A stretch of DNA of 64,000 nucleotides from Telluria antibiotica (GCF_011682055.1 NZ_JAAQOM010000025.1:1-64000), one strand, 5' to 3'; positions 43,893 through 53,582 are shown, counted from the stretch's first letter. Notes: generated by a model not told the origin, from the sequence alone. Program-made: numbers and translations.

Positions 43893-46307
43893 ATGACCCC
43901 GACCCGTACCGCCCGCCTTGCCCCCTCCCTGATCGCCATTGCCGCCGCCACGCTGTGCGCGTCGCTGGCCCACGCGGCCCCGGCCGAAGACACCCCTGCA
44001 ACCGCACCGGCCGATGCCGCGGCCACAGCACCCGGCATTCAGGACACCACGCCCCCCGGCGCCATCGCCACCGTCGAGATCTCGACGCGCAAGACGCGCT
44101 CGTCGGTCGCCCTGTCCGGCGCGGAAATGCAGAAGGTGCTGCCCGGTGTGAATCCACTGAAGGCGTTGCAGACGCTGCCCGGTGTCAGCTTCCAGACGGC
44201 CGACCCGTGGGGCAACAACGAACAAAACCTGTCGCTGTTCATCCATGGCTTCAACGGCCAGCAGCTGGGCTACACGATGGACGGCGTGCCGCTGGGCGAC
44301 CAGCAATACGGCAACTACAACGGCCTCGCGCCGCAGCGTGCGCTCACCAGCGAGAACGTGAAGAGCGTCGTGCTGGCGACGGGCGCGGGCGACCTCGGCA
44401 CGCCATCGACGAGCAACCTGGGTGGCACGATCGAGACGTATTCGCGCGATCCCTCCGCCAACCGCAATATCAACGTCCAGCAGACGCTGGGCAGCCACGG
44501 CACGACGCGCACCTTCGTCCGCTTCGATTCGGGCGACGTCGGCGGCGGCAACAGCGTTTACCTGTCCGGCCTGCACCACGAAGCGAAAGCGTGGGATTTC
44601 GATGGACGCCAGAGCAACGACCAGTTCAATGCGAAATTCGTGCACCAGGGCGATGCCGGCAAGCTGACGGTGTTCGTCGACTGGTCCGACAAGACGGAGC
44701 CGAACGAGGACTCCACCCTGCACAAGGCCGGCCTGGACTCGCCATACACGCGACCGTTCCTGTACCCGGACTTCGCCGCCGCCCTCGCCTACCTGGACAA
44801 GAACGGCGCGCCCCCGGCCTCCGTCGGCGCGAACTTCCGCAACTACTACAGCGACGCGCAGCGCACCGACAAGCTGGCGTACGCGAAGTACGAGGCCTAC
44901 CTCGCCGACAGCGTGACGTGGACGAACCAGTACTACTTCCACCACAACGACGGCGTTGGCGTCGTCGCGGGTCCGATCAACCAGGCCGGCCTGCCCGGGC
45001 TGTTCGCGGTCTACTTCCCGAACCAGGACCTGAAATCCGTGTTCGGCAATTCGGGCTATGCCACGCGCACGACGGAGTACAAGATCAACCGCCAGGGCTG
45101 GCTGTCGAACGTGCGCTGGGATCTCGGCGCGCACCTCGTGCAGGGCGGTCTGTGGTTCGAGCACAACAACTCGGGCGCGTACCGCCGCTGGTACGCGCTC
45201 GACGTGAACAACCCGAGCACGCCGTACCAACGCCCGAGCAATCCCCTGATCACGCAGTACGGCAGCGACATCGACAACAAGGTCGTGCAGCTTTACCTGC
45301 AGGACGAGTGGAAGGTGAGCCCGGACTTCGCCGTGCAGGGCGGCTTCAAATCGAGCCTGCAGTTCGCCGACGGCCGCTTCCCCGTGAACGAGCTGCCGGC
45401 CGCGATCAGCAGCACGGCGACGGGCGGTCTGCCCGAAGGGAAGATCGATACGAAAAAATGGTTCCTGCCGCAGATCGGCGCGCGCTGGGACGTGTCGTCG
45501 TCCGACCAGCTGTTCGCCAACATCCAGAAGAACATGCGGCAGTACGTGACGTATGGCGGCGGCGGGAATTCGCCATGGAGCCTGTCGTCGCAGGCCGCGT
45601 TCGATTATTTCAAGGCGACCGCGAAGCCCGAGACGTCCGTCACCTATGAAGCGGGCCTGCGCGATTCGCGCAACCTCGACCTGGGCCCGCTCACCGCGTT
45701 CGACGGCCAGGTCGCGCTGTACCACGTGACCTTCCGCGACCGCCAGCTGGCCATCAGTTCGAATCCGATCATCACGTCGTTCGCGGGCGGCACGACGATC
45801 CTGTCGAACGTCGGCACCGTCAAGACGGATGGCGCCGACCTCGCGGGCACGTTCCACTTCGGCCGCGCGTTCTCGTTCTACGACGGCATCTCGTACAACC
45901 GCTCGACCTACGAAGACAGCTATTTGTCCGGCACGACGGTCGTGCCGACGGCCGGCAAGACCGTGCCGAACACGCCGAAGTGGATGAACAAGTTCGTCGC
46001 CACCGCCAAGTTCGGCGGCCCGGCCGACGTCGAGGCGCAGCTGATGGGAGACTACGTCGGCAGGCGCTACGCCACTTACACGAACGACCTCGACGTACCG
46101 GGCTACTTCCTGATGGGCCTGACCGTCTCGGGTAAAGTGCCGCTGTCGGCCACGTTCGCGAAACACCTGCGCTGGTCGCTCAGCGTGACGAATCTGCTGA
46201 ATCGCGCTGGCCCGCTGCAGCCGGTCGTGGGCCAGGCGAGCGGCAGTTACGCCACCTACCCGATCCCGCCCCGCATGGGCTTCTTCACCCTGAAGGCCGA
46301 TATCTGA
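43893..46307 (+). CDS. TonB-dependent receptor
   Basis: 804 aa with a signal peptide (residues ~1-29). An Ala/Pro-rich stretch precedes the plug domain (ALQTLPGVSFQ, then DGVPLGDQQYG, and STSNLGGTIETYS), followed by a 22-strand barrel rich in aromatic residues, ending with aromatic-containing FFTLKADI. It takes up large nutrients using TonB energy. The tandem Pho box upstream and the glycerophosphodiesterase gene overlapping it suggest a phosphate- or phosphoester-related substrate. Confidence 0.92.
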   Translation: MTPTRTARLAPSLIAIAAATLCASLAHAAPAEDTPATAPADAAATAPGIQDTTPPGAIATVEISTRKTRSSVALSGAEMQKVLPGVNPLKALQTLPGVSFQTADPWGNNEQNLSLFIHGFNGQQLGYTMDGVPLGDQQYGNYNGLAPQRALTSENVKSVVLATGAGDLGTPSTSNLGGTIETYSRDPSANRNINVQQTLGSHGTTRTFVRFDSGDVGGGNSVYLSGLHHEAKAWDFDGRQSNDQFNAKFVHQGDAGKLTVFVDWSDKTEPNEDSTLHKAGLDSPYTRPFLYPDFAAALAYLDKNGAPPASVGANFRNYYSDAQRTDKLAYAKYEAYLADSVTWTNQYYFHHNDGVGVVAGPINQAGLPGLFAVYFPNQDLKSVFGNSGYATRTTEYKINRQGWLSNVRWDLGAHLVQGGLWFEHNNSGAYRRWYALDVNNPSTPYQRPSNPLITQYGSDIDNKVVQLYLQDEWKVSPDFAVQGGFKSSLQFADGRFPVNELPAAISSTATGGLPEGKIDTKKWFLPQIGARWDVSSSDQLFANIQKNMRQYVTYGGGGNSPWSLSSQAAFDYFKATAKPETSVTYEAGLRDSRNLDLGPLTAFDGQVALYHVTFRDRQLAISSNPIITSFAGGTTILSNVGTVKTDGADLAGTFHFGRAFSFYDGISYNRSTYEDSYLSGTTVVPTAGKTVPNTPKWMNKFVATAKFGGPADVEAQLMGDYVGRRYATYTNDLDVPGYFLMGLTVSGKVPLSATFAKHLRWSLSVTNLLNRAGPLQPVVGQASGSYATYPIPPRMGFFTLKADI

Positions 46308-47449
46308 TGACGCATACGATCTTCCCGCCGCGCCGCCGCTTCCTGCAAGCCTCCGCCGCCGGCGCCGCGCTGGCAGCGCTGCCGCGCCTCGCATCGGCGC
46401 AGGCCGCGCGCCTGGACCCGCGCGCGAAGCCGACCCTGTACGCGCACCGCGGTGCCAGCGCCCTGCGGCCCGAACACACGCTCGGCTCGTATGCGAAAGC
46501 GATCGAGGACGGCGCCGACTTCGTCGAGCCGGACCTCGTCGCCACGAAGGACGGCGTCCTCGTCGCGCGCCACGAGAACGCGATCACGGAGACCACCGAC
46601 GTCGCCACGCGGCGCGAATTCGCAGCGCGCAAGACGCGCAAGACCATCGACGGGGAAGTGCACGACGGCTGGTTCGTCTCCGACTTCACGTTCGCGGAAT
46701 TGAAGACGCTGCGTGCCGTCGAACGCCTGCCAAGGATGCGCGGCACCGCGTACGACGGCCAGTTCCAGGTCGTGAGCTTCGACGAGATCATCGACTTCGT
46801 CGCGGCGGAAGCGGCGGCGCGCGGGCGCACGATCGGCCTCATTCCGGAACTGAAGCACTCGACCTGGTTCGCGCAGCAAGGCCTGCCGCTGGAAGACCGC
46901 TTCATCGCGACGTTGAAGGCGCACGAGTACACGCGGCGCGCGCCCGTCGTCGTGCAGTCGTTCGAAGTGGCCAACCTGAAGGCGCTGCGCAAGGCGGGCC
47001 TGGGCAGGCCGGCCAACGTCACGCTGGCCCAGCTGGTCATCGCAGGCGGTGCATACGACATGGAGCAGCCGGCCGACGTCGTCGCGAGCGGCGGCCGGCT
47101 GACGTATGGCGAGATGGTCACCGCACGCGGCCTGCGCGACGTCGCCGCCTACGCCGACATCGTCGCGCCGAACACGCGCGCCGTGATCCCGCTCGGGAAG
47201 GACGAGCGGCTGGCCGCGCCGACGGCGCTCGTCGCGGACGCGCACAAGGCCGGGCTGCAAGTCGTCGTGTGGACCTTCCGTCCGGAGAACGCCTTCCTCG
47301 CGGCCGACTTCCGCAACGACGCGGGACCGAACGCACGCAACGATGCGGGCTCTGTCGCGGAAATCCGGCGCTATCTCGAGACGGGCATCGACGGGCTGTT
47401 CTCGGACGACTCGGCGCTGGCACGCATCGCGATCGACGGCCGCCCATAG
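46307..47449 (+). CDS. Glycerophosphodiester phosphodiesterase
   Basis: 380 aa with a twin-arginine-type signal (PRRRFLQASAAG). The GDPD motifs are the catalytic AHRGASALRPEHTLGSY and the EPDLVATKDGVLVARHE (metal-binding Glu/Asp), with a late GIDGLFSDD. It hydrolyses glycerophosphodiesters to glycerol-3-phosphate and alcohol in the periplasm. It overlaps the receptor gene (TGATG), so both share the Pho-box promoter. Confidence 0.93.
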   Translation: MTHTIFPPRRRFLQASAAGAALAALPRLASAQAARLDPRAKPTLYAHRGASALRPEHTLGSYAKAIEDGADFVEPDLVATKDGVLVARHENAITETTDVATRREFAARKTRKTIDGEVHDGWFVSDFTFAELKTLRAVERLPRMRGTAYDGQFQVVSFDEIIDFVAAEAAARGRTIGLIPELKHSTWFAQQGLPLEDRFIATLKAHEYTRRAPVVVQSFEVANLKALRKAGLGRPANVTLAQLVIAGGAYDMEQPADVVASGGRLTYGEMVTARGLRDVAAYADIVAPNTRAVIPLGKDERLAAPTALVADAHKAGLQVVVWTFRPENAFLAADFRNDAGPNARNDAGSVAEIRRYLETGIDGLFSDDSALARIAIDGRP

Positions 47450-47479
47450 CGGCCAGGGTGCGGCGTGTAAGATGTGCGC

Positions 47480-48112
47480 ATGACCTACCGCCTCGCGATG
47501 TTCGACTTCGACGGCACGCTCGCCGACTCGTTTCCGTTCTTCCTCAGCGTCTTCAACACCATCGCCGACCGCCACGCGTTCCGCCGTATCGACGTCGCGC
47601 GCGCCGGCGAGCTGCGCCACCTCGGCGTGCGCCAGATGATGGACCACGTCGGCCTGCCCGCGTGGAAGCTGCCGCTCGCGTCGAAGACGTTCATGGCGAT
47701 GATGCAGGACAGTGCCCACGATATCCCCCTGTTCGACGGCATCGCCGACGCGCTGCGGCATCTGCACGGTTGCGGCGTGCAGCTCGCCGTCGTGTCGTCG
47801 AACTCGGAACATAACGTGCGCGCCGTGCTGGGACCGGAGCTGACGGCCCTCGTGGCGCGCTTCGACTGCGGCATGTCCGTCTTCGGCAAGGCGAGCCGCA
47901 TCCGCGCCGTCCTGAAAGCCTGCGGCGCGGCGCCCGCGGAGGCGCTGTACGTCGGCGACCAGGCGACGGACGCCGAAGCGGCGCGCAAGGCCGGCGTCGC
48001 GTTCGGCGCCGTGCACTGGGGCTATGCGACCATCGAGGCCTTGCGCGCACACGCATGCGCGACGGAGTTCGTCACGCCGGTGGACCTGCGCCGGATTGCG
48101 CCGGCTGCGTAA
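47480..48112 (+). CDS. HAD-family hydrolase (phosphatase)
   Basis: 210 aa. The HAD motifs are I FDFDGTLAD, II VVSSNS, III Lys in GKASRIRAV, and IV GDQATDAEAA. A small helical cap lies between motifs I and II. It resembles phosphoglycolate phosphatase-like enzymes; the substrate is unknown. ATG 47480 is preferred to GTG 47474. It follows the GDPD gene by 30 bp and may be part of the same phosphate-related transcript. Confidence 0.88.
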   Translation: MTYRLAMFDFDGTLADSFPFFLSVFNTIADRHAFRRIDVARAGELRHLGVRQMMDHVGLPAWKLPLASKTFMAMMQDSAHDIPLFDGIADALRHLHGCGVQLAVVSSNSEHNVRAVLGPELTALVARFDCGMSVFGKASRIRAVLKACGAAPAEALYVGDQATDAEAARKAGVAFGAVHWGYATIEALRAHACATEFVTPVDLRRIAPAA

Positions 48113-48134
48113 AGCCGGCACGCTGCGTACGTCG

Positions 48135-48196
48135 CGCGTGGGCACGGGGTGCCCACCCTACATTGACAGCATCACATAGGGTGGGCGCCCCGCGCC
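48135..48196. repeat. REP-like element, inverted pair (copy C)
   Basis: The arm at 48135-48161 is the same hairpin unit as copies A and B. A second, diverged inverted arm (GGGTGGGCGCCCCGC) follows at 48177-48196. The pair lies between the HAD and MarR genes. Confidence 0.8.
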
Positions 48197-48234
48197 GACG
48201 CCGATGCAACGTGAGCCCACGTGGTGCACCCGCG

Positions 48235-48263
48235 TTGCGGGAAAATACTTCGCATGCTAAACT
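48235..48263 (+). promoter_or_regulatory. Promoter of the MarR-efflux operon
   Basis: TTGCGG (48235-48240) and TAAACT (48258-48263) with a 17-bp spacer, about 46 bp before the marR start. An AT-rich stretch follows the -10 (AACAGTGAACAACAAAAG) and is a plausible place for the regulator to bind, though no perfect palindrome is evident. Confidence 0.55.
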
Positions 48264-48308
48264 TTCGCTTATCAACAGTGAACAACAAAAGTATTTACGC
48301 GAGACAAC

Positions 48309-48761
48309 ATGCGCCTTACCGACCAGACCCTGAGCAGTCTCACCGCCGCGCTGACCCACGCGTCGCGCGCCTACCGTGCCGCCGCCGACAAGGTCGCGTC
48401 CGACTTCGGCCTGTCGCAGGCGACGGGGCTGCCCGTGCTCGTCATCAGCCGCTTCGGCGACGCCGGCGTGCGCCCGGGCATCCTGGCCGAGACGTTGAGC
48501 CTGGAAGCGTCGTCGCTCGTGCGCATCGTCGACCACCTGATCGAATCGGGTCTCGTCGCGCGCCATGAAGACCCGCAGGACCGCCGCGCCAAGATCCTGC
48601 GCCTGACCGACGAAGGCCTCAAGACGGCCGCCCTGATGGACCAGGCGCTCACGCCGTTCCGCCGCAAGCTGTTCGGCGCGTTCGATCCGGCCGACGTCGA
48701 GGCGACCTTGCGCGTGCTGTCCGGCCTGCCCACGGCCATCGCGGCCGTCCAGGACGCATGA
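48309..48761 (+). CDS. MarR-family transcriptional regulator
   Basis: 150 aa winged-helix protein. It has the MarR core (LPVLVISRFGDAGVRPGILAE and the DPQDRRAKILRLTDEG wing). It overlaps the FUSC efflux gene by 4 bp (ATGA), so it most likely represses its own efflux operon, relieved by an aromatic acid or drug. Confidence 0.92.
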   Translation: MRLTDQTLSSLTAALTHASRAYRAAADKVASDFGLSQATGLPVLVISRFGDAGVRPGILAETLSLEASSLVRIVDHLIESGLVARHEDPQDRRAKILRLTDEGLKTAALMDQALTPFRRKLFGAFDPADVEATLRVLSGLPTAIAAVQDA

Positions 48762-50788
48762 ACACACCTACCCGGTCGGAGATCCTGTTCTCCGTCAAGT
48801 CATTCGCGGCAGCGATGCTCTCGGTCTATGTATCGATGCGCATCGGACTGCCGCGACCGTTCTGGGCGATGATGACCGCGTACATCTGCGCCGCGCCGTT
48901 CGCCGGACCGACCCGCTCCAAGGGCCTGTACCGGGCGGGCGGCACCGTCCTCGGCGCGATCGCCGTCACGTTCGTCGTCCCACGCCTGATCAATTCCCCC
49001 GAGTTGCTGTCGCTGGCGCTCGCGTTGTGGATCGGCGGCTGTCTCTACGTGTCGCTGCTCGACCGCACGCCGCGCTCGTACATGTTGATGCTGGGCGGCT
49101 ACACGGCCGGCCTCGTCGCCTTCCCCGCCGTCAACGAGCCGGGCGCCATCTTCGACATCGCGCTCGCGCGCGTCGAGGAAATCCTGCTCGGCATCACGTG
49201 CGCCACGCTCGTGCACAGCCTCGTGCTGCCGCAGCCGTTCGGCCCGATGCTGCTGGCGCGCCTCGACAACGCCGTGCGCGACGCCTACCACTGGATCCGC
49301 GATGCGCTGAACCCCGCCGGCGATGCGCGCTCCGCGTCCGACCGCCGCAAGCTCGCGGGCGACATCACGGAGATGCGCCTGATGACGACGCACCTGCCGT
49401 TCGACACGTCGCACCTGCGCTGGACTGAGCAGGCCGTCAACGCGCTGCAGGAACGCCTGGCCGCGTTCGTGCCGATCGTCTCCGGCATCGAAGACCGCCT
49501 GGCCGCGCTGCGCGACCTCGGCGCCGCGGACGTGTCCGCCCGCTGGGATGCGCTGCTGAAGGACGTCGTCGCCCTCGTCGAGACGCCGAAGACTGTCGCG
49601 ATCGACAACCAGGGCGCCGCTTTGCGCCAGCGCATCGAGGCGCTCGAACCGGCGGTCGACCGGGAACTCGACTGGACCGGGATGATCGAAGTAAACCTGG
49701 CCGCGCGCCTGCGCCGCCTGATCGAGATCTGCGTCGAGACGCGCACCTTGCGCCAACACATCGACGCCGGCGTGCACGGGAGCCTGCCCGATGCCGTGCG
49801 CCACCTGCCGGGCGTGCCCGTGAGCGCGCTCCACCAGGACCGTGGCATGGCGCTGCTGTCCGCCTTCGCGGCCGCGGTCGCGGTACTCGTGTGCTGCGCA
49901 TTCTGGATCGTGACCGGCTGGCCGTCCGGCGCCGCCGCCCCGATGATGACGGCCGTGCTGTGCTGCTTCTTCTCCACGCAGGACGATCCGGTGCCGTTCA
50001 TCAAAACCTTCATGTGGTACTCGATCTATGCAATCCCGCTGTCGGCCCTGTATTTGCTGGGCATCCTGCCGGCCGTGCACAACTTCGAAACGTTCATCCT
50101 CGCGTGCGCCCCCGTCTTCCTCGTGCTGGGCGTGTTCCTGGCGCGCCCCTCGACGTTCGGACGCGCGATGCCCTTCCTGTTCGCCATCTGCGGCACCTTG
50201 GCCATGATCGACACGCACAACGCCGACATGGTGTCGTTCGTGAACAGCACCTTGGCGCAGGTCGTCGGCTATGTCGTGGCCGCCGTCACGACGAGCGTGT
50301 TCCGTCGGGTCGGCGCCGGCTGGACTGCGCGTCGCCTGCTGAAAGCGGGCTGGCGCGAGCTGGCGCGCCTCGGCAGCGGCGAGCGCGTGCCGTCGCTGCC
50401 GGAATTCTCGGCGCGAATGGTCGACCGCGTCGGCATGCTGACGCCGCGCCTGGCGCTGGCCGGCAAAGACCAGGACCTGCAAGCCGTCGACGCGCTGCGC
50501 GACCTGCGCATCGGCTTGAACATGACCTTGCTGCAAAGCGTCCGCGCCCGGCTGGGCCGCGGCGACGCGGCCGTCAGCCCGCTGATGCGGCAGCTGTCGC
50601 GCCATTTCGCGTTGCGACCGGCGGTCGACGCCCACTGCGAACGCAGCCTGCTGGACACGCTCGACAACGCCCTGCGCGCCATCTGCGCCGGCGAGCGCGA
50701 CGTCGCCCAGCGCGAGGCGTTGGCCGCGCTCACCGGCATGCGCCGCGACCTGTTTCCCAAGGCGGCGCCGTACGCGCCCGCACTCTGA
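48758..50788 (+). CDS. FUSC-family inner-membrane transporter (AaeB-like)
   Basis: 676 aa. It has two sets of membrane helices (about residues 10-150 and 370-500) separated and followed by cytoplasmic helical domains, the FUSC/ArAE layout. Such proteins export aromatic carboxylic acids such as hydroxybenzoates together with an HlyD-type adaptor. It overlaps marR by 4 bp; the DUF1656 gene follows 11 bp later. Confidence 0.92.
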   Translation: MNTPTRSEILFSVKSFAAAMLSVYVSMRIGLPRPFWAMMTAYICAAPFAGPTRSKGLYRAGGTVLGAIAVTFVVPRLINSPELLSLALALWIGGCLYVSLLDRTPRSYMLMLGGYTAGLVAFPAVNEPGAIFDIALARVEEILLGITCATLVHSLVLPQPFGPMLLARLDNAVRDAYHWIRDALNPAGDARSASDRRKLAGDITEMRLMTTHLPFDTSHLRWTEQAVNALQERLAAFVPIVSGIEDRLAALRDLGAADVSARWDALLKDVVALVETPKTVAIDNQGAALRQRIEALEPAVDRELDWTGMIEVNLAARLRRLIEICVETRTLRQHIDAGVHGSLPDAVRHLPGVPVSALHQDRGMALLSAFAAAVAVLVCCAFWIVTGWPSGAAAPMMTAVLCCFFSTQDDPVPFIKTFMWYSIYAIPLSALYLLGILPAVHNFETFILACAPVFLVLGVFLARPSTFGRAMPFLFAICGTLAMIDTHNADMVSFVNSTLAQVVGYVVAAVTTSVFRRVGAGWTARRLLKAGWRELARLGSGERVPSLPEFSARMVDRVGMLTPRLALAGKDQDLQAVDALRDLRIGLNMTLLQSVRARLGRGDAAVSPLMRQLSRHFALRPAVDAHCERSLLDTLDNALRAICAGERDVAQREALAALTGMRRDLFPKAAPYAPAL

Positions 50789-50799
50789 AAGGCAATCCG

Positions 50800-51006
50800 A
50801 TGATCGGCGAAGTCAGCATCTACGGCCTGTACGTGCCCCCGCTCCTGCTGCTCACCCTGGCGGCGCTGGTGGTATCGCGGCTCATCAACCTGGTCCTGGC
50901 GAAGACGGGCGTCTACCGCATCGTCTGGCACCCGGCCCTGTTCGATTTTTCCCTGTTCGTCATCGTGCTCGGCGCGCTGACGTATTACACACGCAACTGG
51001 TCTTGA
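50800..51006 (+). CDS. DUF1656 small membrane protein (AaeX-like)
   Basis: 68 aa with two membrane helices, beginning MIGEVSIYGLYVPPLL. DUF1656/AaeX proteins accompany FUSC-type efflux genes and are thought to be structural partners; the function is unproven. It lies between the FUSC and HlyD genes. The frame is open far upstream, but ATG 50800 starts the conserved region. Confidence 0.85.
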   Translation: MIGEVSIYGLYVPPLLLLTLAALVVSRLINLVLAKTGVYRIVWHPALFDFSLFVIVLGALTYYTRNWS

Positions 51007-51007
51007 G

Positions 51008-51964
51008 ATGGCTATGAAAACTATTTTGTCGGCGATTGGCCGGGTAAGTCTCACGGCGGTGGTGACCGCGGGTGCGGCCTACGCGGGCTGGCAGCTTTGG
51101 CACCACTACGAAGTCGAACCGTGGACGCGCGACGGCCGCGTGAAAGCGTACGTCGTGCAGGTGGCGCCCGACGTGACGGGCCAGGTGACGAAGGTCCACG
51201 TGCACGACAACGAGCAGGTGAAGGCGGGCGAACCGCTGTTCGAGATCGACCGCGCCCGCTTCGAACTCGCGCTGCGCCAAGCGGAAGCCCAGGTGACGGC
51301 GGCCGAGGCAGCACTGGCCCAGGCGCAGCGTGAAAACAAGCGCAACACGCAGCTCGACGACCTCGTCTCGCAGGAAACGCGCGAACAGGGCCAGACGCGT
51401 ACCGACCAGGCGCGCGCCGCGCTGGCGCAAGCGATCGTGAACCGCGACACGGCAAAGCTGAACCTCGAACGCACACGCGTCGTGTCGAGCGTGGACGGCA
51501 TCGTGACGAACCTCGACCTGCGCGAAGGCGCATACGCCACGGCCGCGCATCCCGTGATGGCCGTCGTCGACAGCGGCTCGTTCTACGTCGAAGGCTATTT
51601 CGAAGAAACGAAGCTGCCCGGCATCCAGCTCGGCGACGCCGTCGACGTTACCCTGATGGGCACGCGCCAGCCGATCCACGGCCACGTCGAGAGTGTCGCC
51701 GAAGGCATCGCCGACCGCGACCGCAGCACGGGCGCCAACATGCTGCCGAACGTGAACCCGACCTTCAACTGGGTGCGCCTGGCCCAGCGCGTGCCCGTGC
51801 GCATCGCGCTCGACCCGGTGCCGGCCAACGTGCGGCTTGTGGCCGGGCAGACGGCGACCGTCAAGGTCTTGCCGGCCCATGCTGCGGCCGGCGCACCCGC
51901 CGCACCGGCGCGGGCCGCGACCGCATCCGACATCCGTCCCCACGCATCGACGCAACGATCATGA
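51008..51964 (+). CDS. HlyD-family periplasmic adaptor (AaeA-like)
   Basis: 318 aa. An N-terminal membrane anchor is followed by the biotinyl-lipoyl segments (GQVTKVHVHDNEQVKAGEPLF), a short alpha-helical hairpin rich in Ala/Gln, and a beta-barrel. It bridges the FUSC pump to the outer-membrane factor encoded next. It starts 1 bp after the DUF1656 stop and overlaps the OMF gene by 4 bp. A second in-frame ATG lies at 51014. Confidence 0.93.
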   Translation: MAMKTILSAIGRVSLTAVVTAGAAYAGWQLWHHYEVEPWTRDGRVKAYVVQVAPDVTGQVTKVHVHDNEQVKAGEPLFEIDRARFELALRQAEAQVTAAEAALAQAQRENKRNTQLDDLVSQETREQGQTRTDQARAALAQAIVNRDTAKLNLERTRVVSSVDGIVTNLDLREGAYATAAHPVMAVVDSGSFYVEGYFEETKLPGIQLGDAVDVTLMGTRQPIHGHVESVAEGIADRDRSTGANMLPNVNPTFNWVRLAQRVPVRIALDPVPANVRLVAGQTATVKVLPAHAAAGAPAAPARAATASDIRPHASTQRS

Positions 51965-53478
51965 CACCGTACCGTTCCACCGCCAGGACAGCATGCGCGC
52001 TGACGCTGATGGCAGCCACGCTGGCCGCCTGCACCACCGTCGGCCCCGACTACCACGTGCCGAAAGAGGCCGTGATCCGGCGCGACGCGGCCAACGCCCC
52101 GTTCATGGGCGCGGCCGAGACGCCGTTCAAGTCCGAACCGCTGCCGCCCGACTGGTGGCATCTGTACCAGGACCCGCTGCTCGACAAGCTGATCGCCAAG
52201 GCCTTCGCCAACAACACCGACCTGCGCATGGCCGCCGCCAACCTGCAGCGCGCGCACGGCGTGCTGGAAGAGGTCGAGGAAAAGAAACGCCCCGAAGTCG
52301 AAGCCAGCGTCGCCCCGCTGTACGGCCGCATCGCGGGCGCCCAACTGGGCATTCCCGAACAACTGCCCACCGACGGCTTGTACGACGGTGACATCAAGAT
52401 CGGCTACACACTCGACCTGTGGGGCCGCATCCGCCGCGCCGTCGAAGCGTCGGAAGCGGACGTGGAAGCCGCACAAGCTGCCAGCGACCTGACCCACGTG
52501 ATCGTCGCCGCCGACACGACCCGCGCCTATGCGGAAGCGTGTTCGGCGGGTTACCAGCTCAAGGTGGCACAGCAATCGGTGGACTTGCAGGCAAAATTTG
52601 CCAAGCTCACGGCCGAACGCGTCCTGCGCGGCCGCGGCATCGCCATCGATAATTCCCGTGCCCAAGCCCAGCTCGACCAACTGCGCGCGAACCTGCCGCC
52701 GCTGGAAGCCCGCCGTCGCACGGCACTGTACCGTCTTGCCGTTTTGACCGGTGAAGTGCCGAGCAAGTTCCCTGCCGAGGTTGCGCAATGCGCCACACCG
52801 CCGCGCGTCGCGTCAACGATTCCGGTCGGCGACGGCGCCGCCCTGCTGCGTCGCCGTCCGGACGTGCGCCAGGCCGAACGCCTGCTCGCGGGCGCGACCG
52901 CGCGCATCGGCGTGGCGACGGCCGAGCTGTACCCGAACATCACGTTGGGCGCATCGGTCGGCGCGGTCGGCATGATGAGCCAGTTCAACGATGCGAACAC
53001 GTGGAAATTCAGCCTGGGCCCGCTGATCTCGTGGAACCTGCCGGCGACCAGTTCGGCCCGGTCCCACATCGCACAAGCGAAGGCCGGCACGGCCGGTGCG
53101 CTGGCCCGCTTCGACGGCGTCGTGCTGAACGCGCTGCGCGAAACGGAAAGCGCGCTGACGGTCTATGCTCGCGAGCTCGACCGCAACGCGGCGCTGCGCG
53201 CCGCCCGCGACCAGAGCGCACTGGCGTCGCGCCAGTCGGCCAAGCTGTACCAGTTCGGCCGCACGGACTTCCTGTCCCAGCTGGACGCGGAGCGCACGCT
53301 GGCGAGCGCCGAGAGCATGCTCGCCGCGTCGGATGCGCAGCTGGCGGCGGATCAGGTGCAGCTGTTCCTGGCGCTTGGGGGCGGGTGGGAGCATACGCGT
53401 GCGGCGCATGGGGGCGAGCATGCGGCGGTCAAGGAAGGCAAGGATGGGCACGTTGCGCTGGTGACGCACGGCGAGTAA
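51961..53478 (+). CDS. Outer-membrane efflux factor (NodT family lipoprotein)
   Basis: 505 aa. The signal peptide ends in a lipobox-like Cys (TLAACTTVGPDY, LAAC). The repeated DPLLDKLIAKAFANN and VATAELYPNITLGASVG motifs are typical of the TolC/NodT outer-membrane channel. It completes a tripartite export system with the FUSC pump and adaptor. The C-terminal ~25 residues (HTRAAHGGEHAAVKEGK) are unusual and may be a variable tail. Confidence 0.93.
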   Translation: MTPYRSTARTACALTLMAATLAACTTVGPDYHVPKEAVIRRDAANAPFMGAAETPFKSEPLPPDWWHLYQDPLLDKLIAKAFANNTDLRMAAANLQRAHGVLEEVEEKKRPEVEASVAPLYGRIAGAQLGIPEQLPTDGLYDGDIKIGYTLDLWGRIRRAVEASEADVEAAQAASDLTHVIVAADTTRAYAEACSAGYQLKVAQQSVDLQAKFAKLTAERVLRGRGIAIDNSRAQAQLDQLRANLPPLEARRRTALYRLAVLTGEVPSKFPAEVAQCATPPRVASTIPVGDGAALLRRRPDVRQAERLLAGATARIGVATAELYPNITLGASVGAVGMMSQFNDANTWKFSLGPLISWNLPATSSARSHIAQAKAGTAGALARFDGVVLNALRETESALTVYARELDRNAALRAARDQSALASRQSAKLYQFGRTDFLSQLDAERTLASAESMLAASDAQLAADQVQLFLALGGGWEHTRAAHGGEHAAVKEGKDGHVALVTHGE

Positions 53479-53526
53479 CTCTAAGTGGTGGTTACCGTGC
53501 CGCTGCATTGCGGTTGCACGGTGGAC

Positions 53527-53582
53527 GACTCGTCATTGAGTCCCCTGGACTCGTCATTGAGTCCCCCGGACTCAATGACTCC
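53527..53582. repeat. 21-bp tandem repeat with perfect 12-bp inverted repeat
   Basis: Two copies of GACTCGTCATTGAGTCCCCYG (53527-53547, 53548-53568) are followed by the inverted GGACTCAATGAC. The second copy and the inverted arm form a perfect 12-bp stem with a 3-nt loop (53553-53564 and 53568-53579). No T-tract follows. The rest of 53479-53769 holds no gene; it has a degenerate REP-like stretch around 53640-53700. Confidence 0.7.

Noticed and set aside
43845..46394. 849-codon minus-strand frame opposite the TonB receptor
   Set aside because: It has shadow-like composition with no recognisable domain; the receptor has plug, barrel and signal peptide, and a Pho-box promoter.
53527..53568. Possible CRISPR array
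   Set aside because: Only two direct copies with no spacers and no cas genes; it is a short tandem/inverted repeat.
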